Source: JARIHD01 sp964610985
GTDB taxonomy: Bacteria > Patescibacteriota > Saccharimonadia > Saccharimonadales > UBA4665
Length of the DNA: 49,806 bases
NCBI GenBank assembly: GCA_964610985.1
Contig: CAZSZJ010000007.1
Location: forward strand, 1 to 49,806
Direction of reading: 5' to 3'
Positions 42,247 to 48,912 of the stretch are shown in pieces. Made by a program: the position numbers and the translations under genes. Position 1 is the stretch's first letter. Every line of letters begins with the position of its first letter. The notes beneath the pieces were generated by a model. The model searched no databases and was not told the origin of the DNA. It worked only from the letters and a program-made list of their open reading frames with translations.

Positions 42247-42527
42247 TTTGGCGTGAACGTGCGCTTGAGGATATCGATCGTCTCCACAATTTTCTATTCG
42301 AAAAGAACAGAGAAGCGGCGGCCAAAGCAGCACAGGTAATCCTACGAGGTAGTTCGTTACTTGAAGAATCGCCACGGCTAGGACGCCCGATGGCAGACAA
42401 TACCAAAAGGCGTGAATTGTTTATTCCATTTGGGTCTGGGTTTTACGTACTACGTTACTTTCTAGCAAGTGATACTGTTGTTATTGTTCGTGTCTGGCAT
42501 GGACGCGAGAACAGAAAAGCAGATTAG
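42228..42527 (+). CDS. ParE/RelE-superfamily toxin
   Basis: 99 residues. VVWRERALEDIDRLHNFLFE and the helical segment with AAAKAAQVILRGSSLLEES are followed by PRLGRPMADNTKRRELFIPF, GSGFYVLRYFL and VVIVRVWHGRE. The P-x-x-G-R-P, the arginine-rich strand and the terminal V-W-H-x-R-E are ParE-type. ParE proteins poison DNA gyrase, whereas RelE cleaves mRNA; the sequence favours ParE but does not prove it. Paired with the RHH antitoxin upstream. Confidence 0.92.
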   Translation: MAKAKVVWRERALEDIDRLHNFLFEKNREAAAKAAQVILRGSSLLEESPRLGRPMADNTKRRELFIPFGSGFYVLRYFLASDTVVIVRVWHGRENRKAD

Positions 42528-42549
42528 ACCTACGAAGCTTACCCAACAG

Positions 42550-42585
42550 AATACAAAATCCCCAGACTTCCGGAGATTTTGTATT
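42550..42585. terminator. Hairpin after the toxin gene and before short ORF copy B
   Basis: AATACAAAATC (42550-42560) pairs with GATTTTGTATT (42575-42585), an 11-bp stem with a GC-rich loop edge. The T-run is weak on both strands. It lies 22 nt after the toxin stop and 33 nt before the short ORF at 42619. Confidence 0.5.
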
Positions 42586-42618
42586 AGCACGGTTTCGAGA
42601 AAATATCTTTGGTACGAA

Positions 42619-42714
42619 ATGGTGAGCCTGCGGCGACCTTCTACGAAATATTTTTGGGATGGGTTGGAACGATTAGGAGAGCAGTTAGAAGAACTTGGTG
42701 AAGGAATCACTTGA
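42619..42714 (+). CDS. WNT-family short ORF, copy B (divergent core)
   Basis: 31 codons: MVSLRR, then KYFWDGLERLGEQLEELG. The M-V-S-L opening, the W-D-G-L-x-R-L helix and the E-L end match the other copies, although W-N-T is replaced by K-Y-F. TATCTT ends 9 nt before the ATG. The first codons on the opposite strand read as GCTCACCA, a tRNA 3' end. See findings. Confidence 0.5.
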   Translation: MVSLRRPSTKYFWDGLERLGEQLEELGEGIT

Positions 42715-42726
42715 TGGTGCTTCTAG

Positions 42727-43320
42727 CTAAGCTTTATACTTCTGGACAAGTGGCAGTGTAATCGTCCTCGATATATCTGAAGCCTTGGTCAGGGCGTAGA
42801 TTGGACGAATCTCATAGCCGATGTGCATGAGTTTTGCACCAAGCTTACCAGCAGCGATAAAGGCCGGTAATAAATCCGTATCGGCACTAATTACGACGAT
42901 TTCCGTCTCAGGATTCGCCTCTAGTACCATTCTTACGGCAAGACCTACATCAACACCCTTTTCGGCCAACTTCCAGGCTTGGTGTGAGCAATCTTCGCAT
43001 GGATCAGATTCTCTAGCTCGCAAATAACCCACCTTTATAAAAGTTATCTTTTGCTGCTGTATTTGGTTTACGAACCGTGACTGTGCCTTGATAGCATCAC
43101 TTGATTTACGTTTAAGATCTTCGGATTGCTCATATAGCCTTAGCCTTGCCCCAAACCATAAAATCTCCGATGGTAAGTTATCGGCTAATACTTCTTCCAG
43201 GAGGCCCCTAAAATTGAAATTCTCTACAGATGAACGTGGTGCTTTGGCCCCAGCATTGCCAAGCATATGCCGAATACCGTAAACCAAGTTCTCACCATCG
43301 ATTAGTACAATGCGTCTCAT
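42727..43320 (-). CDS. NYN-domain (PIN-like, LabA-type) protein, putative nuclease
   Basis: 197 residues from the ATG at 43320. RRIVLIDGENLVYGIRHML gives the first acidic site (D-G-E-N), EKGVDVGLAVRMV the second Asp, and VVISADTDLLPAFIAAGKLG the S-x-D-x-D motif of NYN nucleases. A short insert with DPCEDCSHQ may bind metal. NYN proteins cleave RNA in turnover or defence. The start was chosen because TAGAAT ends 7 nt upstream; a longer frame to 43368 would read through that box and a hairpin. It stands alone, between the toxin-antitoxin pair and a hydrolase. Confidence 0.85.
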   Translation of the reverse strand: MRRIVLIDGENLVYGIRHMLGNAGAKAPRSSVENFNFRGLLEEVLADNLPSEILWFGARLRLYEQSEDLKRKSSDAIKAQSRFVNQIQQQKITFIKVGYLRARESDPCEDCSHQAWKLAEKGVDVGLAVRMVLEANPETEIVVISADTDLLPAFIAAGKLGAKLMHIGYEIRPIYALTKASDISRTITLPLVQKYKA

Positions 43321-43327
43321 TGCTTTT

Positions 43328-43333
43328 ATTCTA
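43328..43333 (-). promoter_or_regulatory. -10 box 7 nt before the NYN gene start
   Basis: TAGAAT on the minus strand ends 7 nt before the ATG at 43320. The sequence upstream holds two hairpins: GCTTTTATT with AATAAAAG, and ACCTCAC with GTGAGGT about 16 nt apart. One may be a terminator of a neighbouring transcript. Confidence 0.45.
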
Positions 43334-43459
43334 CCAAAATAAAAGACCTCACGAGAACTTTCGTCCAAGTGAGGTGCAGTAATTAGAGTATAGCATAGTT
43401 GACTAGTTGGTCAATAGATTTTATAAAAGAAATTAGCGTAAGACCTGCAGAAACTACTA

Positions 43460-44266
43460 TCATGTTTTGTGATTTTGAATAATATTTGCTACAGCCGCGT
43501 AAAAACCCTCAGGGTTATCGGTTATGAGCGAATGACCACTTGCAACAACCTCATATGTGATCGCGGCATCTAACTTGGGTACGACGTCTTTTCTACGCTT
43601 GCCCTTCGCACTGTAAATGTAGGCCTTACTCGGTAAAGAAATAAATGAAGGTAGCAACTCGCCGCTATCAGACCATCTCATTAAAGACTGCGCACTTCGG
43701 TAAAGAGCGTATGGGCTAGCCTCATCGAACCACCGAGCCCATACCCGCATACTTCGCCGTGGATGCCGCCGTAAAAGTGACTTTAGGACTGAAAGCGTAG
43801 AAGATCTGAACAACCAGAACGGTCGCTTGGCTACAGAGCGTATGTCAGCACCACTACCCTTAGTTGCTAAATTACTCTCAGCATTAATAAACATCGCCAG
43901 GTTATTAACTGATGGTGCGGCAAGCGTCCCAACGCCACCGCCCATACTATGACCAACAAGGTAAACCTTCTTTGCCCTTAAAGAATTAATTACCGACGCA
44001 ACAATATTTGCTTGATCCTTCAAGTCATACCTAAAGTCTGTCGGTTTCTCTGACTTTCCAAACCCTAGTAGGTCTATCGTACAAATACCGAAGCCTTGCA
44101 GTGCGTCAGACGAGAAGGCTTCATCAAAGCCCTCTTTGCTGCCACCCCAGCCGTGCAAAAAGACAATAAGCTCAGCGGCGGGTCGCAGCCTTACGGAAAG
44201 CTCGTAGCTTTTGCCTTCATACTCTATTTTCATCGTGCGCATTTGGCCGTTCATCGACTTTATCAT
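43460..44266 (-). CDS. Alpha/beta hydrolase
   Basis: 268 residues from the ATG at 44266 (internal ATGs at 44251, 44242 and 44233 are also possible; no ribosome site decides). The core has the oxyanion motif IVFLHGWGGSKEGF, IDLLGFGKSEKP, nucleophile elbow VGHSMGGGVG (Ser) and a C-terminal VVASGHSLITDNPEGF with the catalytic His. The acid residue is less clear. A basic lid region (LKSLLRRHPRRSMRVWARWF) is unusual. It is a general esterase or peptidase of unknown substrate. Confidence 0.85.
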   Translation of the reverse strand: MIKSMNGQMRTMKIEYEGKSYELSVRLRPAAELIVFLHGWGGSKEGFDEAFSSDALQGFGICTIDLLGFGKSEKPTDFRYDLKDQANIVASVINSLRAKKVYLVGHSMGGGVGTLAAPSVNNLAMFINAESNLATKGSGADIRSVAKRPFWLFRSSTLSVLKSLLRRHPRRSMRVWARWFDEASPYALYRSAQSLMRWSDSGELLPSFISLPSKAYIYSAKGKRRKDVVPKLDAAITYEVVASGHSLITDNPEGFYAAVANIIQNHKT

Positions 44267-44323
44267 AACAATAATTTCAAATGATGCGAATTTATGGAAC
44301 AGATACAGAACACATATAAAGCA

Positions 44324-44353
44324 AAAAGGACACGAAATAAATCGTATCCTTTT
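44324..44353. terminator. Bidirectional-type terminator hairpin
   Basis: AAAAGGACACGA (44324-44335) pairs with TCGTATCCTTTT (44342-44353), one G-U pair, 6-nt loop, T-runs on both sides. In minus orientation it follows the tRNA-3'-end-like repeat at 44352-44375, exactly as a terminator follows the tRNA-Glu gene. Confidence 0.75.
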
Positions 44354-44375
44354 GTTGTATATCCTACAATGGTGA
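44352..44375 (-). repeat. 24-bp repeat of the tRNA-Glu 3' end and flank (att-like), copy 1
   Basis: Identical over 24 bases to 49735-49758, which covers the last six bases of the tRNA-Glu gene (including CCA) and 18 bases of its downstream flank. A chance match of that length in this window is very unlikely. Short ORF copy C begins inside it. Confidence 0.85.
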
Positions 44376-44458
44376 ACCAGACGCGCTATATGTGGAACAC
44401 TCTGCACGCAGGTATAATCCGACTGAGCGATGAACTAGCAGCGCTTAATTTTCATTGA
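44369..44458 (+). CDS. WNT-core short ORF, copy C
   Basis: 29 codons: MVNQTRYMWNTLHAG, then IIRLSDELAALNFH. It starts inside the tRNA-flank repeat and ends inside the Fic/Doc gene on the other strand. The W-N-T-L core, the I-R-L-S-D-E-L helix and the A-L-N-F-H end are shared with the other copies. No ribosome site; TATATC lies 5 nt upstream. Confidence 0.5.
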   Translation: MVNQTRYMWNTLHAGIIRLSDELAALNFH

Positions 44459-44901
44459 TCAGGTCAACATCCGTTAGAATCTCAGTTAGTCTTAGCTTCA
44501 GATCTTCATTTAACTCACCGAATGCGATCAAGCTCGTAACCACTTCATGAAGCATTTCTTTTGGCACCATCCCACGCGCAACCCAAAGAACTACATTCTC
44601 CATCTCAACAATAAAGGCAGGTACAATGTTACTAAAACCGTTAATTTCTAGGAAATAAGCTCCTAGGGCTATTGAGGACCTTTTATTTCCGTCCATGAAG
44701 CAATGGTTCATTGCAATCGGAAAAGATCAAATGTGTTAATTTATCTTCTAGCTTCGGGTAATAACCATCATCCTTAATAAAAACTAAGACACTTTCTAAA
44801 AGTTCCGGTTTGATAATCCCGGTAGCTCCACCAGAGATATTTATAATATTGTCATGTTCTTGTATCGCCCTATCGACGGGAAAATATACAACGGCCATCA
44901 T
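44445..44901 (-). pseudogene. Fic/Doc-type toxin interrupted by a single-base frameshift
   Basis: The N-terminal part (44683-44901: VVYFPVDRAIQEHDNII, ISGGATGIIKPELLESVLVF, KLTHLIFS) and the C-terminal part (44445-44711: MNHCFMDGNKRSSIALGAYF) are in different frames. Removing one C from TTTTCCGATT at about 44718 would read FSIAMNHCFMDGNKR, the normal Doc sequence through the H-x-F-x-D-G-N-K-R active site that transfers phosphate or AMP to targets such as EF-Tu. The motif itself is intact. Either the gene has been inactivated, or this is a sequencing error next to a short homopolymer. It overlaps its DNA-binding partner by four bases. Confidence 0.8.
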
Positions 44902-45896
44902 TTATCCTTGAGACGCTTAAAAACATCCTGGTATTGTTCGACCCTTTTTGCCAAGTCTTTACTTTTTTCTCCAAGGAATCGCTCAAAGTCGGCAACATCT
45001 ACGGGTGCAATGTATTCCGACAATTCGGTATGAGTAACATCCCTAAAAGCATTGTCTCTACTTGCCATTTTCATTCTGACCATTTCTAGCTGTGGGACCC
45101 AGATAGGGTTGTTTTGGAATTCTTCGAAGAGTTCTTCAAGCTCATCGTTGGTTACCTTTTTATTCGATTGAGCGAATTTTTTGCGTATCTCATTAGCTAG
45201 ACCCGTCTCATACATTGAGATTGTAGTGAGCACCTCGGCATACATAGTATCTCGGACATTCTCTTTTTTATCTAAAGAGAGTATCTTTCTATAATCTTGC
45301 GCACGTTCCTTGAAGATACTTTTATATATCTCATTAGTGTAGACTGCGTACTTTGACCTACCCATATCCACGCATTCATGGAGGGCAGCCTTGAATTGAT
45401 CTCTGTAGTTCTCACTTAGGTAGAGGCTCATAAGGTAAGCTTCGTCACGTTGGTTGATATATTTAGCACTACCCCCAGCCTTAGCGCTCACAACATCAAT
45501 TACAAGGTCAAGAATTAATCTTCTTAAAAGACGCGCCCGTTCACTCTCAATAAGCAGCAAGCCAATATTAATGAATGCCTTAAAGTTAAATACGCCAAAG
45601 TTAGGCGCGAGGTTAGGGACATTGATGTCCCTAACCTTCTTTATTTCCTGCAGACGCTCACCGGCCAACACTTCATAGCCATTATCTTTTAGTTCATCGG
45701 CATGAGAGGATAGATATCGGTTAATCGTCTTTCTATCAACCTCATAAAAGTCTGCGACTTGTTTTACTGTAAACTTTAGTTCTCCCTCAAAGACCACACC
45801 CTTAATACCTACATGATCTTGTAAGGCACCGAGAGCATAATGATTATTAAGGACATTTCGCCGGTCTACGATAGAATCTGGTAGTTGTTTTGCCAT
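44898..45896 (-). CDS. DNA-binding partner protein of the Fic/Doc toxin
   Basis: 332 residues. FTVKQVADFYEVDRKTINRY (about 42-61) is a helix-turn-helix. The rest is helical, with VFNFKAFINIGLLLIESERA and a long coiled C-terminal half rich in Glu/Lys. Proteins of this kind are typically encoded upstream of Doc/Fic toxins, where they act as antitoxin or regulator; the exact family cannot be named. ATGA overlap with the toxin indicates coupled translation. TATAAT ends 8 nt before the ATG. Confidence 0.75.
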   Translation of the reverse strand: MAKQLPDSIVDRRNVLNNHYALGALQDHVGIKGVVFEGELKFTVKQVADFYEVDRKTINRYLSSHADELKDNGYEVLAGERLQEIKKVRDINVPNLAPNFGVFNFKAFINIGLLLIESERARLLRRLILDLVIDVVSAKAGGSAKYINQRDEAYLMSLYLSENYRDQFKAALHECVDMGRSKYAVYTNEIYKSIFKERAQDYRKILSLDKKENVRDTMYAEVLTTISMYETGLANEIRKKFAQSNKKVTNDELEELFEEFQNNPIWVPQLEMVRMKMASRDNAFRDVTHTELSEYIAPVDVADFERFLGEKSKDLAKRVEQYQDVFKRLKDK

Positions 45897-45901
45897 ATGG
45901 T

Positions 45902-46417
45902 CTAATTATACTTTATTTTTGGGTAACCGCTGTGAGATAGAGCCAGTTCGATATCCTCAAAGAATCCATCAACAAAACCTTCACCATCTGCGTGCTTTTG
46001 GCGCAGTTCATCGATTTCACAATATCCAACCCAATCTACTTCTTCTGGATTGGATATGCTAGGCTCACCCTCAGCGTCTGCAAGGAGGAGATGGCGCCAC
46101 CGATCATACTCATTGACCCCAGAATGTACCCTACGAATATTATTTAGCGTGACACCCGTTTCTTCAAAACCTTCACGTAACGCAGCTTGCTCAGGTGTTT
46201 CGCCCGACATAAGACCACCACAAATGTGATCATACTTTTCGGGATCAACCTTTTTATTGACCCCTCGCCGGTGCACTAGAACCCTTTGCAAACTGTCTAT
46301 TGCTACCACTATTGCAATCTGCATATGAAGTTCGGTGTAATTAGGCACCTCATGCCGGGGTATATTCCGTAACTGAATTTCACCTCTCTTGTTAACCAAA
46401 TCAACAAATTCTGACAT
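45902..46417 (-). CDS. Nudix hydrolase (isopentenyl-diphosphate isomerase-like)
   Basis: 171 residues from the ATG at 46417, which has GGGAG 8 nt upstream and TATAAT further up. The N-terminal half (RHEVPNYTELHMQIAIVVAI, RVLVHRRGVNKKVDPEKYDH) has the look of IPP isomerase-like Nudix proteins. The Nudix box GGLMSGETPEQAALREGFEE then TGV is complete. It lacks the extra catalytic Cys of IDI-1 in the expected place, so a pyrophosphatase is more likely. A fragment of nearly the same gene lies at 49481-49570. Confidence 0.88.
   Translation of the reverse strand: MSEFVDLVNKRGEIQLRNIPRHEVPNYTELHMQIAIVVAIDSLQRVLVHRRGVNKKVDPEKYDHICGGLMSGETPEQAALREGFEETGVTLNNIRRVHSGVNEYDRWRHLLLADAEGEPSISNPEEVDWVGYCEIDELRQKHADGEGFVDGFFEDIELALSHSGYPKIKYN
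45905..45910 (-). promoter_or_regulatory. -10 box 8 nt before the Fic partner gene
   Basis: TATAAT on the minus strand ends 8 nt before the ATG at 45896, within the last codons of the Nudix gene. This separates Fic/Doc transcription from the Nudix gene and fits a near-leaderless start. Confidence 0.45.
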
Positions 46418-46528
46418 TATTACTCCCTTGGATTCAATTATAGCCATCCTTGTGCTTTAGTAAACGCACAGCCTTCGGTGAAAAATAAATTGTGGAACTC
46501 GCTAACAGAGGTGGTTGAAAATAACAAA

Positions 46529-46553
46529 AATCCTTCGCAACTTGCGAGGGATT
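46529..46553 (-). terminator. Hairpin with minus-strand U-run
   Basis: AATCCTTCGC (46529-46538) pairs with GCGAGGGATT (46544-46553), one G-U pair. On the minus strand it is followed by TTTTTGTTATTTTC, a good factor-independent terminator. It lies 44 nt from the start of short ORF copy D, on its upstream side. Confidence 0.7.
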
Positions 46554-46597
46554 CCTTTACCTCTGTTGAGAGTTCCCAGAAATATAATAAATTCTAC

Positions 46598-46720
46598 TTG
46601 GTGAGTCTGCGGGGTCAAAACTGGAACACTTTTCGGGTAGTTTGGAAAGGGCAGCCAAAAGAAATTAGAGGCATTTCTCGCCCACAAAGAATCCAACTCA
46701 AGGTAACGGGGTGGGAATAG
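46598..46720 (+). CDS. WNT-core short ORF, copy D (degenerate)
   Basis: 40 codons: LVSLRGQNWNTFRVVWKG, then a tail unlike the other copies, as if a small indel had shifted the frame after W-N-T-F. TATAAT ends 9 nt before the TTG. On the opposite strand the first codons read CCCCGCAGACTCACCA, like a tRNA 3' end. A further W-N-S-L frame just upstream (46490) may be another remnant. Confidence 0.4.
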   Translation: MVSLRGQNWNTFRVVWKGQPKEIRGISRPQRIQLKVTGWE

Positions 46721-46732
46721 AGTTTACTACTG

Positions 46733-46807
46733 TTGAAGCATTTGCTAAGCTACCTCGATAATATAGGTGAGTTGCATGTCCAGACCAGATATTGAAGCAT
46801 TTGCTAA
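46733..46807 (+). repeat. 16-bp direct repeat around the YunG-like gene start
   Basis: TTGAAGCATTTGCTAA occurs at 46733-46748 and again at 46792-46807, the second inside the gene (codons for EAFAN). The first copy lies in the short reading frame just upstream and gives a similar EAFAK. It is probably a small duplication at a module junction. Confidence 0.6.
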
Positions 46808-47273
46808 CGATTTTCGTACCGCCATTGAAGCTTGCTGGGGGCCAGATACCGGCATGTATTCGTCCGACCTGTTTCCCGCGGGATACGAAATACCTCCATC
46901 GGCCGGCCAGTGTGTCGCAACCTCCGGACTCTTGCTAGAAGATATACGTGCAGAATACCCTGGAGAGCGATTTAGATTTAATACCGGAGCCGTATATCTT
47001 GGCACCGTTGCTGTGCTCTCGCACCATAATTTTATTACTCACCATAGGCTGATTGGACGTCCTCCAAGAGTTCTTGATATTACCGCCGATCAAGCGCCTG
47101 GCATTACGAACAGGGTAGTCTACGGCGACATACAGGGACTGGCAGCTCGAGGACTAGTGTACCTGGTATTTGACTCATATGATGAAGTCCCTGAGTTTAT
47201 CTGTGAAGACGTTATCCCTGAGCCACCTATTAGGACGCGCATGAATACCCTACGCCAACGTATGCGAGATTGA
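46776..47273 (+). CDS. YunG-like protein
   Basis: 165 residues. WGPDTGMYSSDLFPAGYEIP, then SAGQCVATSGLLLEDIRAEY and HHRLIGRPPRVLDITADQAP resemble the YunG family of small proteins with a G-Q-C and a downstream H...D pattern, possibly a papain-like fold. Activity is not established. The ATG at 46776 follows AGGTGA, and a GTG at 46767 is also in frame. It begins a plus-strand run of three genes with the OmpA-like protein, but more than 100 nt separates it from the next. Confidence 0.6.
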   Translation: MSRPDIEAFANDFRTAIEACWGPDTGMYSSDLFPAGYEIPPSAGQCVATSGLLLEDIRAEYPGERFRFNTGAVYLGTVAVLSHHNFITHHRLIGRPPRVLDITADQAPGITNRVVYGDIQGLAARGLVYLVFDSYDEVPEFICEDVIPEPPIRTRMNTLRQRMRD

Positions 47274-47405
47274 CGTAGGGCAACCGGCTTGAGGAACTTT
47301 GAATCGAGCGTGATTCATGAAGGATCACTACAGGACAAATACTATAAGCACTAGCTTTTTTGCGAGCACTCCATATAATTATCAATAAAGTAAGTTAAGG
47401 CCATT

Positions 47406-47765
47406 ATGGATCAGCTCATTCAAAATCAGACGCCCATACCTCAAAGTCATCCTTCTAATCAAGTAGCGCCGACACCTCGTAAAATGCCAAAGGGAGTGGT
47501 CGACTCTGAAGATAAAAGTGGCATAATTCCCACGACCTTGTCGCCTTCCCAGATTGGTTTTTTCCGCCGGTGGGGCATTTTATTGACGATTCCGCTCTTT
47601 CCTATCGGACCCTTCTTCTATCTGCTTTTTGTTCGGCAGCTATATTTTGTCAAAGGTGGGATCGTCTATCGTTCAAGTCGTAAATATATGACTCTTATGC
47701 TTTTGGCTTTTGGCATAATGAGTCTTGCAGTCATTATAAAAAGGGGCATCCTGTCCGAACTTTAA
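47406..47765 (+). CDS. Small membrane protein
   Basis: 119 residues. A hydrophilic N-terminal third (PHPSNQVAPTPRKMPKG-like) is followed by hydrophobic segments at about 58-76 (ILLTIPLFPIGPFFYLLF) and 95-112 (MTLMLLAFGIMSLAVIIK). No family recognised. It lies 12 nt upstream of the OmpA-like gene and is probably in the same operon, so a shared envelope role is likely. Confidence 0.6.
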   Translation: MDQLIQNQTPIPQSHPSNQVAPTPRKMPKGVVDSEDKSGIIPTTLSPSQIGFFRRWGILLTIPLFPIGPFFYLLFVRQLYFVKGGIVYRSSRKYMTLMLLAFGIMSLAVIIKRGILSEL

Positions 47766-47777
47766 ACAAGGAGATTT

Positions 47778-48770
47778 ATGAGCCCAGATCAACCAACACT
47801 ACAGGCTACACCCCCAGCGACCAATCCTCTCGGCAGTGAGCCGTTAGGCACACGTCATCGCCTGCCTATGATAGTCAAATTTATTGCCGCACTTGTTGTA
47901 ATTGCGCTAGCATTTTCAATTTACCTTATAGCTATAAAGGTTCGGGCTCAGGACACTTCTGATAAATTTATGAAGTTTATCACGACAGGCAATGTGCAAG
48001 AGGCGGCTAAGCTAACTAACGCAACCTCGGCCGATGACAAGTCGTTCCTTAACACCGCAGCGACTGCCGTCAAGGGATCAAGCAAGCTTACTAATTCCGG
48101 CGAACGCGACAAAAAGCAATATTTCCTGTATGAATTAAGCGGAAGCTCCAGTAAATCAGCCCGAACAACCCTTGAAAAACAGGATGGGAAATGGGCAGTT
48201 ATTTCCTTTGTCTACAATAAAGAAATGCTCAAGCTTTTTCCTGACGAAGGCAGTAACACGACGCAGCCCTCTTCATCTGCGCCAACTCCCACGCTATCCG
48301 CCTGCCTAAGTCCTACTGATTTCGACACAATCTTCAAGCAGATTAATGGTTCCGCTGCATCACTTGGCGCGCTTGACTATTCAAAGCCCACCAACCCCTA
48401 TACGAATAACGTTCATTTTAATCCAGATACTTTAGACTTCAGTGCCCCGGCTGCAGTTAACCAGGGAGTGGTTAACGCCTTCGCAAGTTTTGGCAAACAG
48501 TTCAGTGGTAAGTCATTTACCATCAGCCTTAGGGGAAGCGTAGGCACCACCAAGCAATCAGATATTGATTTTGCACGCCAACGATCCGAAAAAATTAAAA
48601 CCATGCTTATCGCCGGTGGCGTCCCTGAAAGCAAAATAGTCATTGAAGCTCCTGGGTCTGTAGGAGATTACGGAAACAGTAATGATAGCGTCAACAAACA
48701 AACCGCTCGTAATGTGGAACTAAAAATAACCTCTACATGCAGTCAGCCGTCGGGATCAGGCAACAGATAG
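47778..48770 (+). CDS. Membrane-anchored OmpA-like domain protein
   Basis: 330 residues with an AAGGAG site. One transmembrane helix (KFIAALVVIALAFSIYLIAI, about 34-53) is followed by a helical outer region (about 60-160), a Ser/Thr/Pro linker and an OmpA_C-like domain (about 200-325): SGKSFTISLRGSVGTTKQSD, then FARQRSEKIKTMLIAGGVP and SVNKQTARNVELKI. The domain binds peptidoglycan in other bacteria. Two cysteines (CLSP and the terminal TCSQ) could form a disulfide. It would hold the wall to the membrane; an outer membrane is not implied. Confidence 0.8.
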   Translation: MSPDQPTLQATPPATNPLGSEPLGTRHRLPMIVKFIAALVVIALAFSIYLIAIKVRAQDTSDKFMKFITTGNVQEAAKLTNATSADDKSFLNTAATAVKGSSKLTNSGERDKKQYFLYELSGSSSKSARTTLEKQDGKWAVISFVYNKEMLKLFPDEGSNTTQPSSSAPTPTLSACLSPTDFDTIFKQINGSAASLGALDYSKPTNPYTNNVHFNPDTLDFSAPAAVNQGVVNAFASFGKQFSGKSFTISLRGSVGTTKQSDIDFARQRSEKIKTMLIAGGVPESKIVIEAPGSVGDYGNSNDSVNKQTARNVELKITSTCSQPSGSGNR

Positions 48771-48806
48771 ACTCGAATTGGAACGATGACAATTATGCCT
48801 CATGTT

Positions 48807-48838
48807 TGTTCTTAGTTGTTGTTATCCTACAATGGTGA
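48807..48838 (-). repeat. tRNA-Glu 3'-flank repeat (att-like), copy 2
   Basis: Matches 49726-49758 with one substitution and one 1-nt indel over 33 positions. It covers the CCA end of tRNA-Glu, its flank, and part of the terminator stem. The direct repeats bracket a 0.9-kb segment with a 179-residue gene and a Nudix remnant. Confidence 0.85.
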
Positions 48839-48912
48839 GCCTGCAGGACTACAACTGGAACACTTTATGGGAGGGCATGGTACGTTTGAGCAGTCAACAC
48901 TACCCTGTGTGA
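48832..48912 (+). CDS. WNT-core short ORF, copy E
   Basis: 26 codons: MVSLQDYNWNTLWEGMV, then RLSSQHYPV. It starts inside repeat copy 2 and overlaps the end of the next gene on the other strand by 13 nt. The frame keeps the family core W-N-T-L-W-E-G-M-V-R-L-S-S and loses the E-L-x-x-L-N-F-H end. Confidence 0.5.
   Translation: MVSLQDYNWNTLWEGMVRLSSQHYPV

Noticed and set aside
44386..44446. Intact second tRNA downstream of the 44.35-kb repeat
   Set aside because: The sequence continuing from the repeat does not form D, anticodon or T arms; only the CCA-proximal bases and flank are shared with tRNA-Glu.
47248..47280. Terminator after the YunG-like gene
   Set aside because: CCCTACG/CGTAGGG pairs over a 19-nt loop with no U-run and lies partly in the coding end; too weak to list.
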